Shown: in pieces, positions 1 through 7,755 of the stretch
How the letters are laid out: each line of letters begins with the position of its first letter
Numbering within the stretch: the first letter of the stretch is position 1
Assembly: GCF_040616545.1 (NCBI RefSeq)
Contig: NZ_CP156688.1
Location: forward strand, 2,666,001-2,730,000
Source: Akkermansia muciniphila
GTDB taxonomy: Bacteria; Verrucomicrobiota; Verrucomicrobiia; Verrucomicrobiales; Akkermansiaceae
Direction: 5' to 3'
Length of the DNA stretch: 64,000 nucleotides
Position numbers and translations under genes: made by a program
The notes under the pieces: generated by a model
Database searches by the model: none
What the model saw: the letters and a program-made list of their open reading frames with translations, nothing else
Told to the model about the DNA's origin: nothing

Positions 1-135
1 GTCAACCGCATCACGGATGACCTGGCGGCCGCCATCTCCCCCCGGTGGCTGAAGGTGGAAGGCCGCTTCTCCCCCCGCGGCGGCATCCAGCTTACCGCCA
101 TGGCGGAGCACAACCCGGAAAACCGCCCTCTTTAA
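1..135 (+). CDS. queF: QueF, preQ0 reductase (3' end only)
   Basis: The last 44 codons of a gene cut by the window start, ending in TAA. The tail reads RWLKVEGRFSPRGG followed by a short end, which matches the C-terminal signature of NADPH-dependent 7-cyano-7-deazaguanine reductase (R-W-x-x-V-x-G-R-F-x-x-R-G-G). QueF reduces preQ0 to preQ1 in queuosine synthesis. The catalytic Cys and Asp lie upstream, outside the window. queC follows after 10 bp on the same strand, and it makes the QueF substrate, so the two are probably one operon. The assignment rests on a short fragment but is helped strongly by the neighbour. Confidence 0.85.
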   Translation, partial: VNRITDDLAAAISPRWLKVEGRFSPRGGIQLTAMAEHNPENRPL

Positions 136-145
136 CCGTTCTGCC

Positions 146-838
146 ATGGAAACAATGGAAACCGCCGTGCTGCTCAGCGGAGGGCTGGACTCCAGCGTGG
201 CCCTGCACTGGGCGTACCGGAACCACCGCGTGCGGGTGGCCCTCAGCTTTGACTACGCCTCCAACCACGCGGAACGGGAGCTGGAATGCGCCGCGTGGCA
301 GGCCGCCAGCCTGGGCATTGAGCACCGCGTCATTGACATCTCCTCCATCTCCGCCCATTTGAAATCCGCCCTCCTCTCCGGCGCGGAAGACATCCCGGAC
401 GGCTCCTATGACGAGGAGCTGATGAAGCAGACCGTCGTCCCCTTCCGCAACGGCATCTTCCTGTCCATTGCCGCCGGAGTGGCGGAAAGCTGCGGAGCGC
501 AGCAGCTCGTCATTGCGGCCCACTCCGGGGACCACAGCATTTATCCGGACTGCCGGGAGGAATTCATGGCCGCCATGACGGAAGCCGTCCGCCTGGGGAC
601 CTATGCCGGGCTGGGCATCCTGCGCCCCTTCATCCACACCTCCAAGGGCGGCATCGCCGCCATGGGCCATGAACTGGGCGTGGACTTCTCCCGCACCTAC
701 TCCTGCTACAAGGGCGGCGCCGTCCACTGCGGCACCTGCTCCACCTGCATGGAACGGCGGGAAGCCTTCAGGGAAGCCGGAATCCCGGACCCGACGGTTT
801 ATGCGCCTGCGGCGCAGCGGCCAAATACCGCAGACTGA
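146..838 (+). CDS. queC: QueC, 7-cyano-7-deazaguanine synthase
   Basis: A 230-residue cytosolic enzyme that converts 7-carboxy-7-deazaguanine to preQ0 with ATP and ammonia in queuosine synthesis. The PP-loop SGGLDSS is at residues 11-17. The C-terminal zinc site is Cys187, Cys195, Cys198 and Cys201 in the pattern C-x7-C-x2-C-x2-C, as expected for QueC. The length is normal for the family. A second in-frame ATG at 155 (residue 4) could equally be the start. It lies 10 bp after queF and ends facing the convergent tmk gene, with 34 bp between them and no obvious terminator. Confidence 0.95.
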   Translation: METMETAVLLSGGLDSSVALHWAYRNHRVRVALSFDYASNHAERELECAAWQAASLGIEHRVIDISSISAHLKSALLSGAEDIPDGSYDEELMKQTVVPFRNGIFLSIAAGVAESCGAQQLVIAAHSGDHSIYPDCREEFMAAMTEAVRLGTYAGLGILRPFIHTSKGGIAAMGHELGVDFSRTYSCYKGGAVHCGTCSTCMERREAFREAGIPDPTVYAPAAQRPNTAD

Positions 839-872
839 ACCTCAAAGGGGAATTCGCGGCCTTGAAGACATC

Positions 873-1499
873 TCATTCCTGATTACCCATCACTTCAGGA
901 AAACGCCCGGAAAGTGCTTTCCGGACTCTTGCCGCCACTTCCTCCTTCCCGGCGTCTGCGTCCACGCGGAGCATCCAGGGTTCATGGATGGAGGCGAATA
1001 CATTGCGGCAGGCCGCCAGGCCCGCCTCCGTTTCAAACGCGTCGCGTTCCCCGCGGCTCCCGATGCGCTCCAGCGCCACGGAAACGGGAATATCCAGCCA
1101 GACCACGGCGTCCGGCACGGGGGCAAACTCCTCATTGGCGGCGCGGATGACGGAAGTATCCACGCCCCGCGCGCCCTGGTAGGCCATCATGGAAAGATAA
1201 TAGCGGTCCAGCAGCACCCACGCGCCGCGCGCCAGAGCAGGGGCAATCAGCGTCTCCACATGCTCCCGCCTGTCCTTCAGGAATAACTCTACCTCCTCCT
1301 CCACGGAGAGGCGGCCCGTCACGGCGGAATCCCGGAGCATCCGCCCCCACTGTCCGCGGGTGGGCTCAAAACTCTGCACCACTTCCAGGCCCTGCCCTTC
1401 CAGATGCTTCCGCAACCGGCCGATGTGGGTGGACTTGCCGGTGCCGTCAATGCCTTCAAAGACGATCAGGCGGCCCGTTCTCTCTCCGGTGAAACTCAT
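873..1499 (-). CDS. tmk: Thymidylate kinase
   Basis: A 208-residue dTMP kinase supplying dTDP for DNA synthesis. The P-loop GIDGTGKST spans residues 16-24, and the DRY motif of bacterial TMPKs (LLDRYYLS) is at residues 98-100. The length is typical. The ATG overlaps the stop of the upstream MBL-fold gene by 4 bp (ATGA at 1496-1499), so the two are probably translationally coupled. The call is secure; only the functional reason for coupling to an RNA-nuclease-like gene is unclear. Confidence 0.95.
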   Translation of the reverse strand: MSFTGERTGRLIVFEGIDGTGKSTHIGRLRKHLEGQGLEVVQSFEPTRGQWGRMLRDSAVTGRLSVEEEVELFLKDRREHVETLIAPALARGAWVLLDRYYLSMMAYQGARGVDTSVIRAANEEFAPVPDAVVWLDIPVSVALERIGSRGERDAFETEAGLAACRNVFASIHEPWMLRVDADAGKEEVAARVRKALSGRFPEVMGNQE

Positions 1500-2866
1500 G
1501 ACTCAAACGTATAGCGCTGTCCCGGCACGGGTGCGATGATGGTGGAATCCGGCATTCTGGCGGAAAGCGTATCGTGCATCCATTCCACGGCGTCCGGGTC
1601 GCCGTGCACCAGAACCACCTGCCTGGGATTCAGCTTCACGGCATAATTGACCAGGGCGTCACGGGTGGCGTGCCCGGAAAAATCAAAACAATCCACCGTG
1701 CAATTGCGGCGCACCGGCTGGCCCTTGGGCCGCATCTTCACCAGTTCCCCCGCCGGGGCGGCCCTCAACTGGCCTGCCGGGGAATCCGGATCCGCATACC
1801 CCACAAAAAGAATGGCGTTCTTCTCATGCGGAAGAACCTGCTCCGCCATCACGTTGGAGAGCGTATTCTCCGTCATCATGCCGCTGGAAACCACGTAAAT
1901 ATTCCCGGGGGAACACACCAGGGGAGCCTTGCCCTTGCGCGGCAGGGGCATGGTCTTGATCTCCTCCTTCAGCTTGAACTCATGGTCATGCCTGCGGGTC
2001 AGCCCGGCAAAACGGTCGTACAGCAGGGAAACCTTGGCGCTCAATCCGCCGAAGTACACGGGCGTATTGGCCGGAATCACCCCCTGCTGCTTGAAACGGT
2101 GGATATTGAACAGCATCTCCTGGCTCTTGCCGATGGCGAATACCGGAATCAGTACCGCGCCGCCGCGTTCCAGCGTCTCCGCAATCGCCTTGCCGAACCG
2201 CACCATCTCCTCCGGGCGGGAATAATGGGCGCTGCGCTGGAAGCCGCCGCGCGTGCACTCCATGATCAGCGTATCCACGCCGGACTCCGGAAAATCCGCG
2301 CCGGGAATCATGCTCTGGTCCTCAAACTGCACGTCCCCCGTGTAAAACACGGTGTGGCCGCTCTCGCCCTCCAGCATCACGCCTGCGGAACCCAGGATGT
2401 GCCCGGCATCGTAAAACGTGGCCAGCACGTTCTGCCGGAACCCCACGCGGAACACCTCGTTGCAGGACTTGGCATGCCAGGCGTCGCTCAGCCTGTCCAG
2501 ATCGTTATGGGTGAAAAAGGGATACTCCACAATGCCCAGGTCCAGCCTCTTGGAGCTCATCACATTCACGGAATTGTGCAGCATCACCTCGGACAGGGCG
2601 GCGGCGGCGGGCGTCATGAACACATCCGCCGCCGGCTGCTTCTCCTGAAGCACGGGCAGCGTTCCCAGGTGGTCCAGGTGGGAATGGCTTAAAAAAACGG
2701 CTTCTACGGAATTGGGCTCCATGGAATCGAAATCCGGCATGGCCGCCAGCCCCTCCCTCTTGGGGTGCATCCCGCTGTCAAGTATGATCCGGGTGCCGTC
2801 CATCTCAAGCAAATAGCAATTGGCCCCAATTTCCTCGGCCCCGCTGATATTCGTAAAACTGATCAT
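1496..2866 (-). CDS. MBL-fold beta-CASP-type nuclease
   Basis: A 456-residue metallo-beta-lactamase-fold protein. The metal site HSHLDH is at residues 61-66 (H61, H63, D65, H66), with a further His/Asp pair in AGHILGSAG and FYTGDVQ. The order of MBL core, inserted domain with YFGGLSAK, and C-terminal FSGHA and LVHGDPDA is that of beta-CASP (CPSF73/YSH1-like) RNA nucleases. The likely role is RNA processing in the cytosol, but the substrate cannot be read from the sequence. The frame is open for 34 more codons upstream (to 2968), but that stretch is Arg/Pro-rich and unlike the family, so I start at the ATG at 2866. It overlaps tmk by 4 bp. Confidence 0.88.
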   Translation of the reverse strand: MISFTNISGAEEIGANCYLLEMDGTRIILDSGMHPKREGLAAMPDFDSMEPNSVEAVFLSHSHLDHLGTLPVLQEKQPAADVFMTPAAAALSEVMLHNSVNVMSSKRLDLGIVEYPFFTHNDLDRLSDAWHAKSCNEVFRVGFRQNVLATFYDAGHILGSAGVMLEGESGHTVFYTGDVQFEDQSMIPGADFPESGVDTLIMECTRGGFQRSAHYSRPEEMVRFGKAIAETLERGGAVLIPVFAIGKSQEMLFNIHRFKQQGVIPANTPVYFGGLSAKVSLLYDRFAGLTRRHDHEFKLKEEIKTMPLPRKGKAPLVCSPGNIYVVSSGMMTENTLSNVMAEQVLPHEKNAILFVGYADPDSPAGQLRAAPAGELVKMRPKGQPVRRNCTVDCFDFSGHATRDALVNYAVKLNPRQVVLVHGDPDAVEWMHDTLSARMPDSTIIAPVPGQRYTFES

Positions 2867-3059
2867 TATATGCCGCAGGAGAGTACCCCGTGCCCTCCGC
2901 CGTGTCAATGCCGCCTTCATGTTTGCGGGAGCAGGACGTTTCCGTTCCCGGAAATGACCGCGGATCAAGGGAAGAACCGCCCTGCTCCCTATTCCGAGGA
3001 ATCGTCCGGCCCCAAGAATTCCGGAACCCGTTTGGCCCGTCCATTCCGCACAAACGTTC

Positions 3060-3548
3060 CTACGGCAGTATCATTTCATAATCAATGTAGTCCCCGAAAA
3101 AGGCGGTATGGCTTTCGTTCCTCCTTCTCCCGCAGGCCTTGAACCCCACGCTTTCATACATCCGCCGGGCGGGAAGCATCCGGGCATTCGTGGTGACGAC
3201 TATTTTCCGCGCCTCCTGCCGGGCGATCCGGCGGAGCGCTTCCCGGAGCTGTACCGCGCCGTAACCACGGCCCTTATGGGAGGATATGATGCAATTATGG
3301 CCTACTTTCACGTATTCGGGCATCTTCCTGGGGTCCCATGACGCCAGCCCGGCGGGTCTGCCATTGCAAACAGTAATAAAACCATACCTATCTGCAATCC
3401 GGGGGTTATCAAAGAAAAAGTCGTCAAACTCCTTCCAGTCCGCCCCGCAGCGATCCTGCCACCGGGAGTCAAAGGAATAGGCGTCCGACAATAATTCAAG
3501 CAATATCCCGCGGTTAAACTCGCTCACTCTTCTGAAATGAATGTCCAT
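3060..3548 (-). CDS. GNAT-family N-acetyltransferase
   Basis: A 162-residue protein with the GNAT fold. Motif A, the acetyl-CoA pyrophosphate loop, reads SSHKGRGYGAVQLREAL (R/Q-x-x-G-x-G/A type), and motif B includes ARRMYESVGF. An AAGGAGG Shine-Dalgarno sits just upstream of the ATG, unusually clear for this window. The gene follows the secreted-protein gene at 3635-4396 on the same strand, and an alternative end of that gene (position 3562) would bring them within 13 bp. The acceptor substrate is unknown. Confidence 0.85.
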   Translation of the reverse strand: MDIHFRRVSEFNRGILLELLSDAYSFDSRWQDRCGADWKEFDDFFFDNPRIADRYGFITVCNGRPAGLASWDPRKMPEYVKVGHNCIISSHKGRGYGAVQLREALRRIARQEARKIVVTTNARMLPARRMYESVGFKACGRRRNESHTAFFGDYIDYEMILP

Positions 3549-3634
3549 GGCGCCTCCTTGATCAATATTCCGTTATTTTCACGGGAATCCAAACCATTCT
3601 TTTTTCCGGATAAAGCTCGTTAATCAAGTCAAAC

Positions 3635-4396
3635 TTAAAAATTCCCTTGTAAGGGACGGAAACCATTCTCCTTATCTTGCAGCAAGCGTAATTTGGCGCT
3701 CCAAGGTTTGCTCCGGAGAACACGCATCCTTTCAAGATAGGCATCCGCTTCCTTCTGCGATTGTTCCGGAACTGACGGATGGTTTTTGATATAAGCCATT
3801 CTTGCCTCCAGAGGCACACTGCTTTCCAGAGACGTCCAGAACACATAATCCATGATTTCATATGCCCAGTTTTTCTCCAGAGCCAGCGCCTGATGCTCAT
3901 CCTTCATCTGTTCCAGAAGTTTGATGGACATTTTCATGGATTTAATAAGGTGATGCTGGTAGCTCTGCAAGACGGCCTCCTGCAACAAAGAAAGATTTCT
4001 TGGCTTGTCCTCCACGATCACGGATGGAGAAGCTCCCGCATCACGCCAGTGTTTAGGATACCCTGCCTTTCCCCGTGGAATCAGCACAGGGATAATCCCG
4101 GAGCATCCCATCCCCGTTGCAGGAGTGAACTCTACAGACTTCCTTTCAAATGCCACGGTTATTGGTACAGGCAGCTTATGGCCATTGAGAGAAAGAATAT
4201 CTATTTCCCATGTATCCCGTTTGCGGATGGTTCCTGAAAAATAGGCGGGAGCCACGTGCGGAGATTCGCCATACACGGAAGAGTCAATCCGTTCCTTGAG
4301 TCCTTCAGGGACGTTGCTCCCATTCTCTCCGGCTTGCAAAGGCGGCAATGCCGTTCCGGACAACATGCACAGGAAAAACAAAAGCCACTTGTTCAT
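3635..4396 (-). CDS. Secreted protein of unknown function
   Basis: I do not recognise this 253-residue protein. The ATG at 4396 begins a clear signal peptide (MNKWLLFFLCMLSGTALPPLQAG) with likely cleavage near residue 22, so it is exported. The open frame runs upstream to 4570 but that part is not protein-like. The mature protein is polar with a Lys/Glu-rich, probably helical second half (residues 150-240). The 3' end may be frameshifted: another frame stays open to 3562 and encodes FKFDLINELYPEKRMVWIP, which looks more like a natural C-terminus than the present end. Composition is slightly more AT-rich than neighbouring housekeeping genes. Confidence 0.6.
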   Translation of the reverse strand: MNKWLLFFLCMLSGTALPPLQAGENGSNVPEGLKERIDSSVYGESPHVAPAYFSGTIRKRDTWEIDILSLNGHKLPVPITVAFERKSVEFTPATGMGCSGIIPVLIPRGKAGYPKHWRDAGASPSVIVEDKPRNLSLLQEAVLQSYQHHLIKSMKMSIKLLEQMKDEHQALALEKNWAYEIMDYVFWTSLESSVPLEARMAYIKNHPSVPEQSQKEADAYLERMRVLRSKPWSAKLRLLQDKENGFRPLQGNF

Positions 4397-4714
4397 CAGG
4401 TAATTCCAGCATACCGGAAAGTAAAACGCAACAAGATTCGGTGAGGCGCGAAAATTCCGCACGCAACCCGTCCTTTCCCTTGTCGCTGCTTTCTCCGATG
4501 GAAGATCATACCGTCCATGCCTTCCGGAATTTGCCTGAATCACGTTCCTTTCTACCGGTTTGCATGTCATGAGAAGGGCATCAGGGAAAGGTTCTTTCCT
4601 GATGCAACGTAATTGCCGTCAACAACCCAGCCCCTGCCGAACAATGGAAAACCTGGCTCCTGCGGCATCCGGGAATTGCTCTGGACGCCGCCGGGAGCGC
4701 ATGAGATAATTTTT
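4397..4714. other. Divergent intergenic region
   Basis: This 318-bp gap separates the start of the minus-strand secreted protein from the plus-strand DUF1232 gene, so both promoters should lie here. Open frames that cross it (for example 4567-4800 minus and the 5' part of 4613-5023 plus) read as Pro/Gly/Ser-rich noise. I see no RNA gene, repeat or strong hairpin. Confidence 0.5.
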
Positions 4715-5023
4715 ATGTCACCCTTCCAAGCCCCCATGAGCAGCAAGCTTCCCATTCCGCCCCAAGGCCCCAAACAGCAATTGCTGGCCAGGGCCGTCAA
4801 TTATTTCCGCAGCCGGGAAGGAGAACCGCGCCTGTTTACCAAACGCAAGCTTGTTCTTCTTATCCTGACGGCGCTCTATGCCTTTTCCCCCATTGACCTG
4901 ATTCCGGACTTCATCCCCGGAGTAGGCCAGATAGATGACCTGACCGTCATCGCCTTTGCGTTCCTGGCCATGTTCCTGCCCCCCATCAAGAAGGACGGCT
5001 CCCATGAAGACCCGGAACCCTGA
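4715..5023 (+). CDS. DUF1232 (YkvA-like) small membrane protein
   Basis: A 102-residue protein with the DUF1232 signature: KLVLLILTALYAFSPIDLIPDFIPGVGQIDDL, a hydrophobic helix running into the conserved S-P-I-D-L-I-P-D-x-I-P-x-x-G-x-x-D-D motif, followed by a second hydrophobic helix. It is probably an inner-membrane protein of unknown role. The start is uncertain: ATG at 4715 or at 4736, and the frame is open to 4613. It lies 23 bp before the DUF4230 gene, so they may be cotranscribed. Confidence 0.82.
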   Translation: MSPFQAPMSSKLPIPPQGPKQQLLARAVNYFRSREGEPRLFTKRKLVLLILTALYAFSPIDLIPDFIPGVGQIDDLTVIAFAFLAMFLPPIKKDGSHEDPEP

Positions 5024-5046
5024 GCTTACCGCCCGTACAGCTTTTC

Positions 5047-5739
5047 ATGAGTGATTCCCCGCCATCCTTCCTCCATTCCCCCTCCGTCATCGCCCTGGTG
5101 AAAGGAGCCGTCCTGATTGGCGCGCTGGCCGTGTTGGTCTGGGGGGTGCGTTCCTGCCTGACGGCTCCGGTGGAAAAACCGATGGAGGTGGCGGGAAAAT
5201 TGATTGAGGCAGGCAGGGAGTTGGGGCTGACATTGATCAACAAGGGTTTTTCCACAGACCACGGCGGCGTGGCCCTGATCGTGCAGAAGGATGAAAAAGT
5301 AGCCAACCTGGTTACCGTGGAACGGACGTTTGAGTACGAATACCGCTATTCCACCACTTGGTGGTGGAGCAAAAAGACGCTGGTCCTGAAAGCGGCCTAC
5401 CGCGCCCACGGGGGCATCGACCTGGAGGGCCCCGAGCCGCTCCGGATCATCATTCCCGCGGAGAACAAGGGTCCCATCACCGCAGAAGGTCTTCACGGAA
5501 AACTGATTTCCTGCGAGATGGTGGAAGGCTCCCTCCGCGTCGTGAGGGATGACGCCGGAATTTGGAATAGGCTGACCCCGGAGGACTCCGCCATCGCCGT
5601 CAACCAGTTGAATGAAAGCGCCCGGAAGCACATCATGGAGAGCGATTTAAAACGCCAGGCGGAAGAAAATTTCATGCGCCGCCTCCGGGAAGAAGCACGG
5701 CAGCCGGAAGAGCAATCAGGAAAAGACCGCTGGTTCTGA
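5047..5739 (+). CDS. DUF4230-like membrane-anchored protein
   Basis: A 230-residue protein with one N-terminal membrane helix (about residues 17-37, ALVKGAVLIGALAVLVWG), then a periplasmic or surface domain resembling DUF4230: a VTVERTFEYEY strand, a basic W-W-W-S-K-K-T-L segment and a Lys/Arg/Glu-rich helical tail. The family has no established function. It follows the DUF1232 gene by 23 bp. The assignment is by overall pattern and is moderate. Confidence 0.65.
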   Translation: MSDSPPSFLHSPSVIALVKGAVLIGALAVLVWGVRSCLTAPVEKPMEVAGKLIEAGRELGLTLINKGFSTDHGGVALIVQKDEKVANLVTVERTFEYEYRYSTTWWWSKKTLVLKAAYRAHGGIDLEGPEPLRIIIPAENKGPITAEGLHGKLISCEMVEGSLRVVRDDAGIWNRLTPEDSAIAVNQLNESARKHIMESDLKRQAEENFMRRLREEARQPEEQSGKDRWF

Positions 5740-5820
5740 TGCATGCTCATGGAGCGCAGCTCCTCATTCCGTTCTTTTATCTTGCCAAAACAGTCCGCGT
5801 CCTATAAAGGAACGCACGTC

Positions 5821-7068
5821 ATGGCCCATTTAACATTCACCCCTCCCACGGACGGCGCAGCCGTCACCATGCAGAACGGCAGGCTTTGCGTTCCGGACAG
5901 GCCCGTCATCCCCTTCATCATCGGTGACGGAACCGGGCCTGAAATCTGGGCGGCGGCTTCCCGGGTGATTGACGCGGCTGTGAAGAAGGCGTACCGGGGC
6001 AAGCGTTCCATCGCCTGGTATGAAGTTTTTGCCGGGCAGAAGTCCTTTGACAACCTGGGAACCTGGCTTCCCAACGAGACGGTGGAAGCCTTCCGCACGT
6101 ATCTGGTAGGCATCAAGGGGCCCCTCACCACCCCGGTGGGCGGCGGCATCCGCAGCCTGAACGTCACGCTGCGGCAGGATCTGGACCTGTTCGTCTGCCT
6201 GCGCCCGGTGCGTTATTTCAACGGCATTGAAACACCCGTGAAAGCCCCGGAGAAGGTGGACATGGTCGTTTTCCGGGAAAACACGGAGGACATTTACGCC
6301 GGAATCGAGTTCAAGGAAGGCTCCGAGGAAGCCAAGCTGTTTTTCGACACCATGAACCGCATCTTCCCGGACCGCATGAAGAAGGTGCGCTTCCCGGAAA
6401 GCTCCGGCTTCGGCATCAAGCCCGTTTCCCGGGAAGGCACGGAGCGCCTGGTGCGCGCCGCCATTGATTACGCCGTGGAGAACGGCCGCAAGAGCGTCAC
6501 GCTGGTGCACAAGGGCAACATTATGAAGTTCACGGAAGGCGGCTTCCGCGACTGGGGGTACGACGTCGCGCGCCGGGAATACGGCGCCCAGCCCATCGGA
6601 GACGGCCCCTGGATGAAGCTTCCCAACGGAATCGTGGTCAAGGACTGCATTGCAGACGCCTTCCTTCAGGAAATCCTGCTGCATCCGGAAAACTTTGACG
6701 TGGTCGCCACGCTGAACCTGAACGGGGATTACATTTCCGACGCCCTGGCGGCTCAGGTGGGCGGCATCGGCATCGCCCCCGGCGGCAACATCAATTACCT
6801 GACGGGCCATTCCATCTTTGAAGCCACGCACGGCACCGGCCCCAAACTGGCCGGACTGGACAAGGCCAATCCCAGTTCCGTCATCCTGTCCGCGGAAATG
6901 ATGCTGCGCTACATGGGCTGGACGGAAGCGGCGGACCTGCTGATTCAGGCCATTGACCGGGTGATTGCCGCAAAAACCGTCACGTTCGACCTCGCGGAAA
7001 TGATTCCCGGCTCCACGGAACTTTCCTGCTCCGCCTATGGCGACAAGCTGGTGGAAGCCCTGAGCTGA
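5821..7068 (+). CDS. icd: Isocitrate dehydrogenase (NADP-type)
   Basis: A 415-residue TCA-cycle enzyme that oxidatively decarboxylates isocitrate to 2-oxoglutarate. It has [13 protein letters not shown] near the N-terminus, the substrate motif [13 protein letters not shown] (Ser112, equivalent to the regulated serine of E. coli Icd), [13 protein letters not shown], and the cofactor segment HGTGPKLAG. The lysine after GTGP favours NADP, although the neighbouring tyrosine of E. coli is leucine here. The frame opens at 5743, but homology begins near the ATG at 5821. It stands alone, followed by a VOC-protein gene 118 bp downstream. Confidence 0.95.
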   Translation: MAHLTFTPPTDGAAVTMQNGRLCVPDRPVIPFIIGDGTGPEIWAAASRVIDAAVKKAYRGKRSIAWYEVFAGQKSFDNLGTWLPNETVEAFRTYLVGIKGPLTTPVGGGIRSLNVTLRQDLDLFVCLRPVRYFNGIETPVKAPEKVDMVVFRENTEDIYAGIEFKEGSEEAKLFFDTMNRIFPDRMKKVRFPESSGFGIKPVSREGTERLVRAAIDYAVENGRKSVTLVHKGNIMKFTEGGFRDWGYDVARREYGAQPIGDGPWMKLPNGIVVKDCIADAFLQEILLHPENFDVVATLNLNGDYISDALAAQVGGIGIAPGGNINYLTGHSIFEATHGTGPKLAGLDKANPSSVILSAEMMLRYMGWTEAADLLIQAIDRVIAAKTVTFDLAEMIPGSTELSCSAYGDKLVEALS

Positions 7069-7186
7069 CCTTTTCCCCGGCCGCTTTCATCCGGCTGCCT
7101 TCCGGCACACTGTGCGGAGGGCAGCCCTTTTTTGCAGGGGAACCAGTATCCGTGCCATTCCCATCAAACATTTCAAATACCACCCC

Positions 7187-7630
7187 ATGAAGAAGAGCAT
7201 GAACAGAATGAACATCATCTGCCTTGGAGTCAGGGACATGAAGAAGGCCCTGCAATTTTACCGTGACGGGCTCGGTTTTAAAACGGACGAGACGGGCGAC
7301 CACCCGGACGTTGTCTTTTTCAGCACTCCCGGCACGAAGCTGGAATTGTATCCGCTGGATTTGCTGGCAAAAGACATCAACGGGGAGAATCCTCCCCCCA
7401 TCGGTTCCGGATTCGGAGGAATCACGCTTGCCTATAACGCAAAAACGAAAGAGGAAGTGATTGAAGTCATTGAACTGGCCCGGAATGCGGGGGCCAGGAT
7501 CGTGAAGGAACCCCAGGATGTTTTCTGGGGCGGCTTCCACGGCTATTTTGCGGACCCGGACGGCTATTACTGGGAGGTCGCCTGGGGGCCGAACGATGAA
7601 TTTGACGACCGGGACATGCTCGTCCTGTAA
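7187..7630 (+). CDS. VOC-superfamily (glyoxalase-like) protein
   Basis: A 147-residue protein with the paired beta-alpha-beta-beta-beta modules of the vicinal-oxygen-chelate fold: an N-terminal ICLGVRDMKKALQFYRDGLGF and a C-terminal GYFADPDGYYWEVAW, which carries the usual metal-ligand Glu. Substrates of this family range from methylglyoxal-glutathione to antibiotics and cannot be told apart here. I start at the ATG at 7187; another Met follows four codons later. The frame extends upstream to 7112 without family similarity. Confidence 0.85.
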   Translation: MKKSMNRMNIICLGVRDMKKALQFYRDGLGFKTDETGDHPDVVFFSTPGTKLELYPLDLLAKDINGENPPPIGSGFGGITLAYNAKTKEEVIEVIELARNAGARIVKEPQDVFWGGFHGYFADPDGYYWEVAWGPNDEFDDRDMLVL

Positions 7631-7636
7631 CCGGAA

Positions 7637-7682
7637 TTTATTTAAATAAAAGGGCTGCCGCTCCATATCAAGGCAACGGCAG
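7637..7682 (-). terminator. Putative terminator of the act cluster
   Basis: On the minus strand a CTGCCG/CGGCAG stem (7655-7660 with 7677-7682) with a 16-base loop is followed by CCCTTTTATTTAAAT. It lies 74 bp past the stop of the last act-cluster gene, between convergent genes. The stem is short, so this is a moderate call. Confidence 0.5.
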
Positions 7683-7755
7683 ACCGCAATGTTTCCTGAG
7701 GAACGGCGTCATTCCTTCAAGGCCGCCGCTCTTGTCCAGCCGCTCTCCTTTTCCG

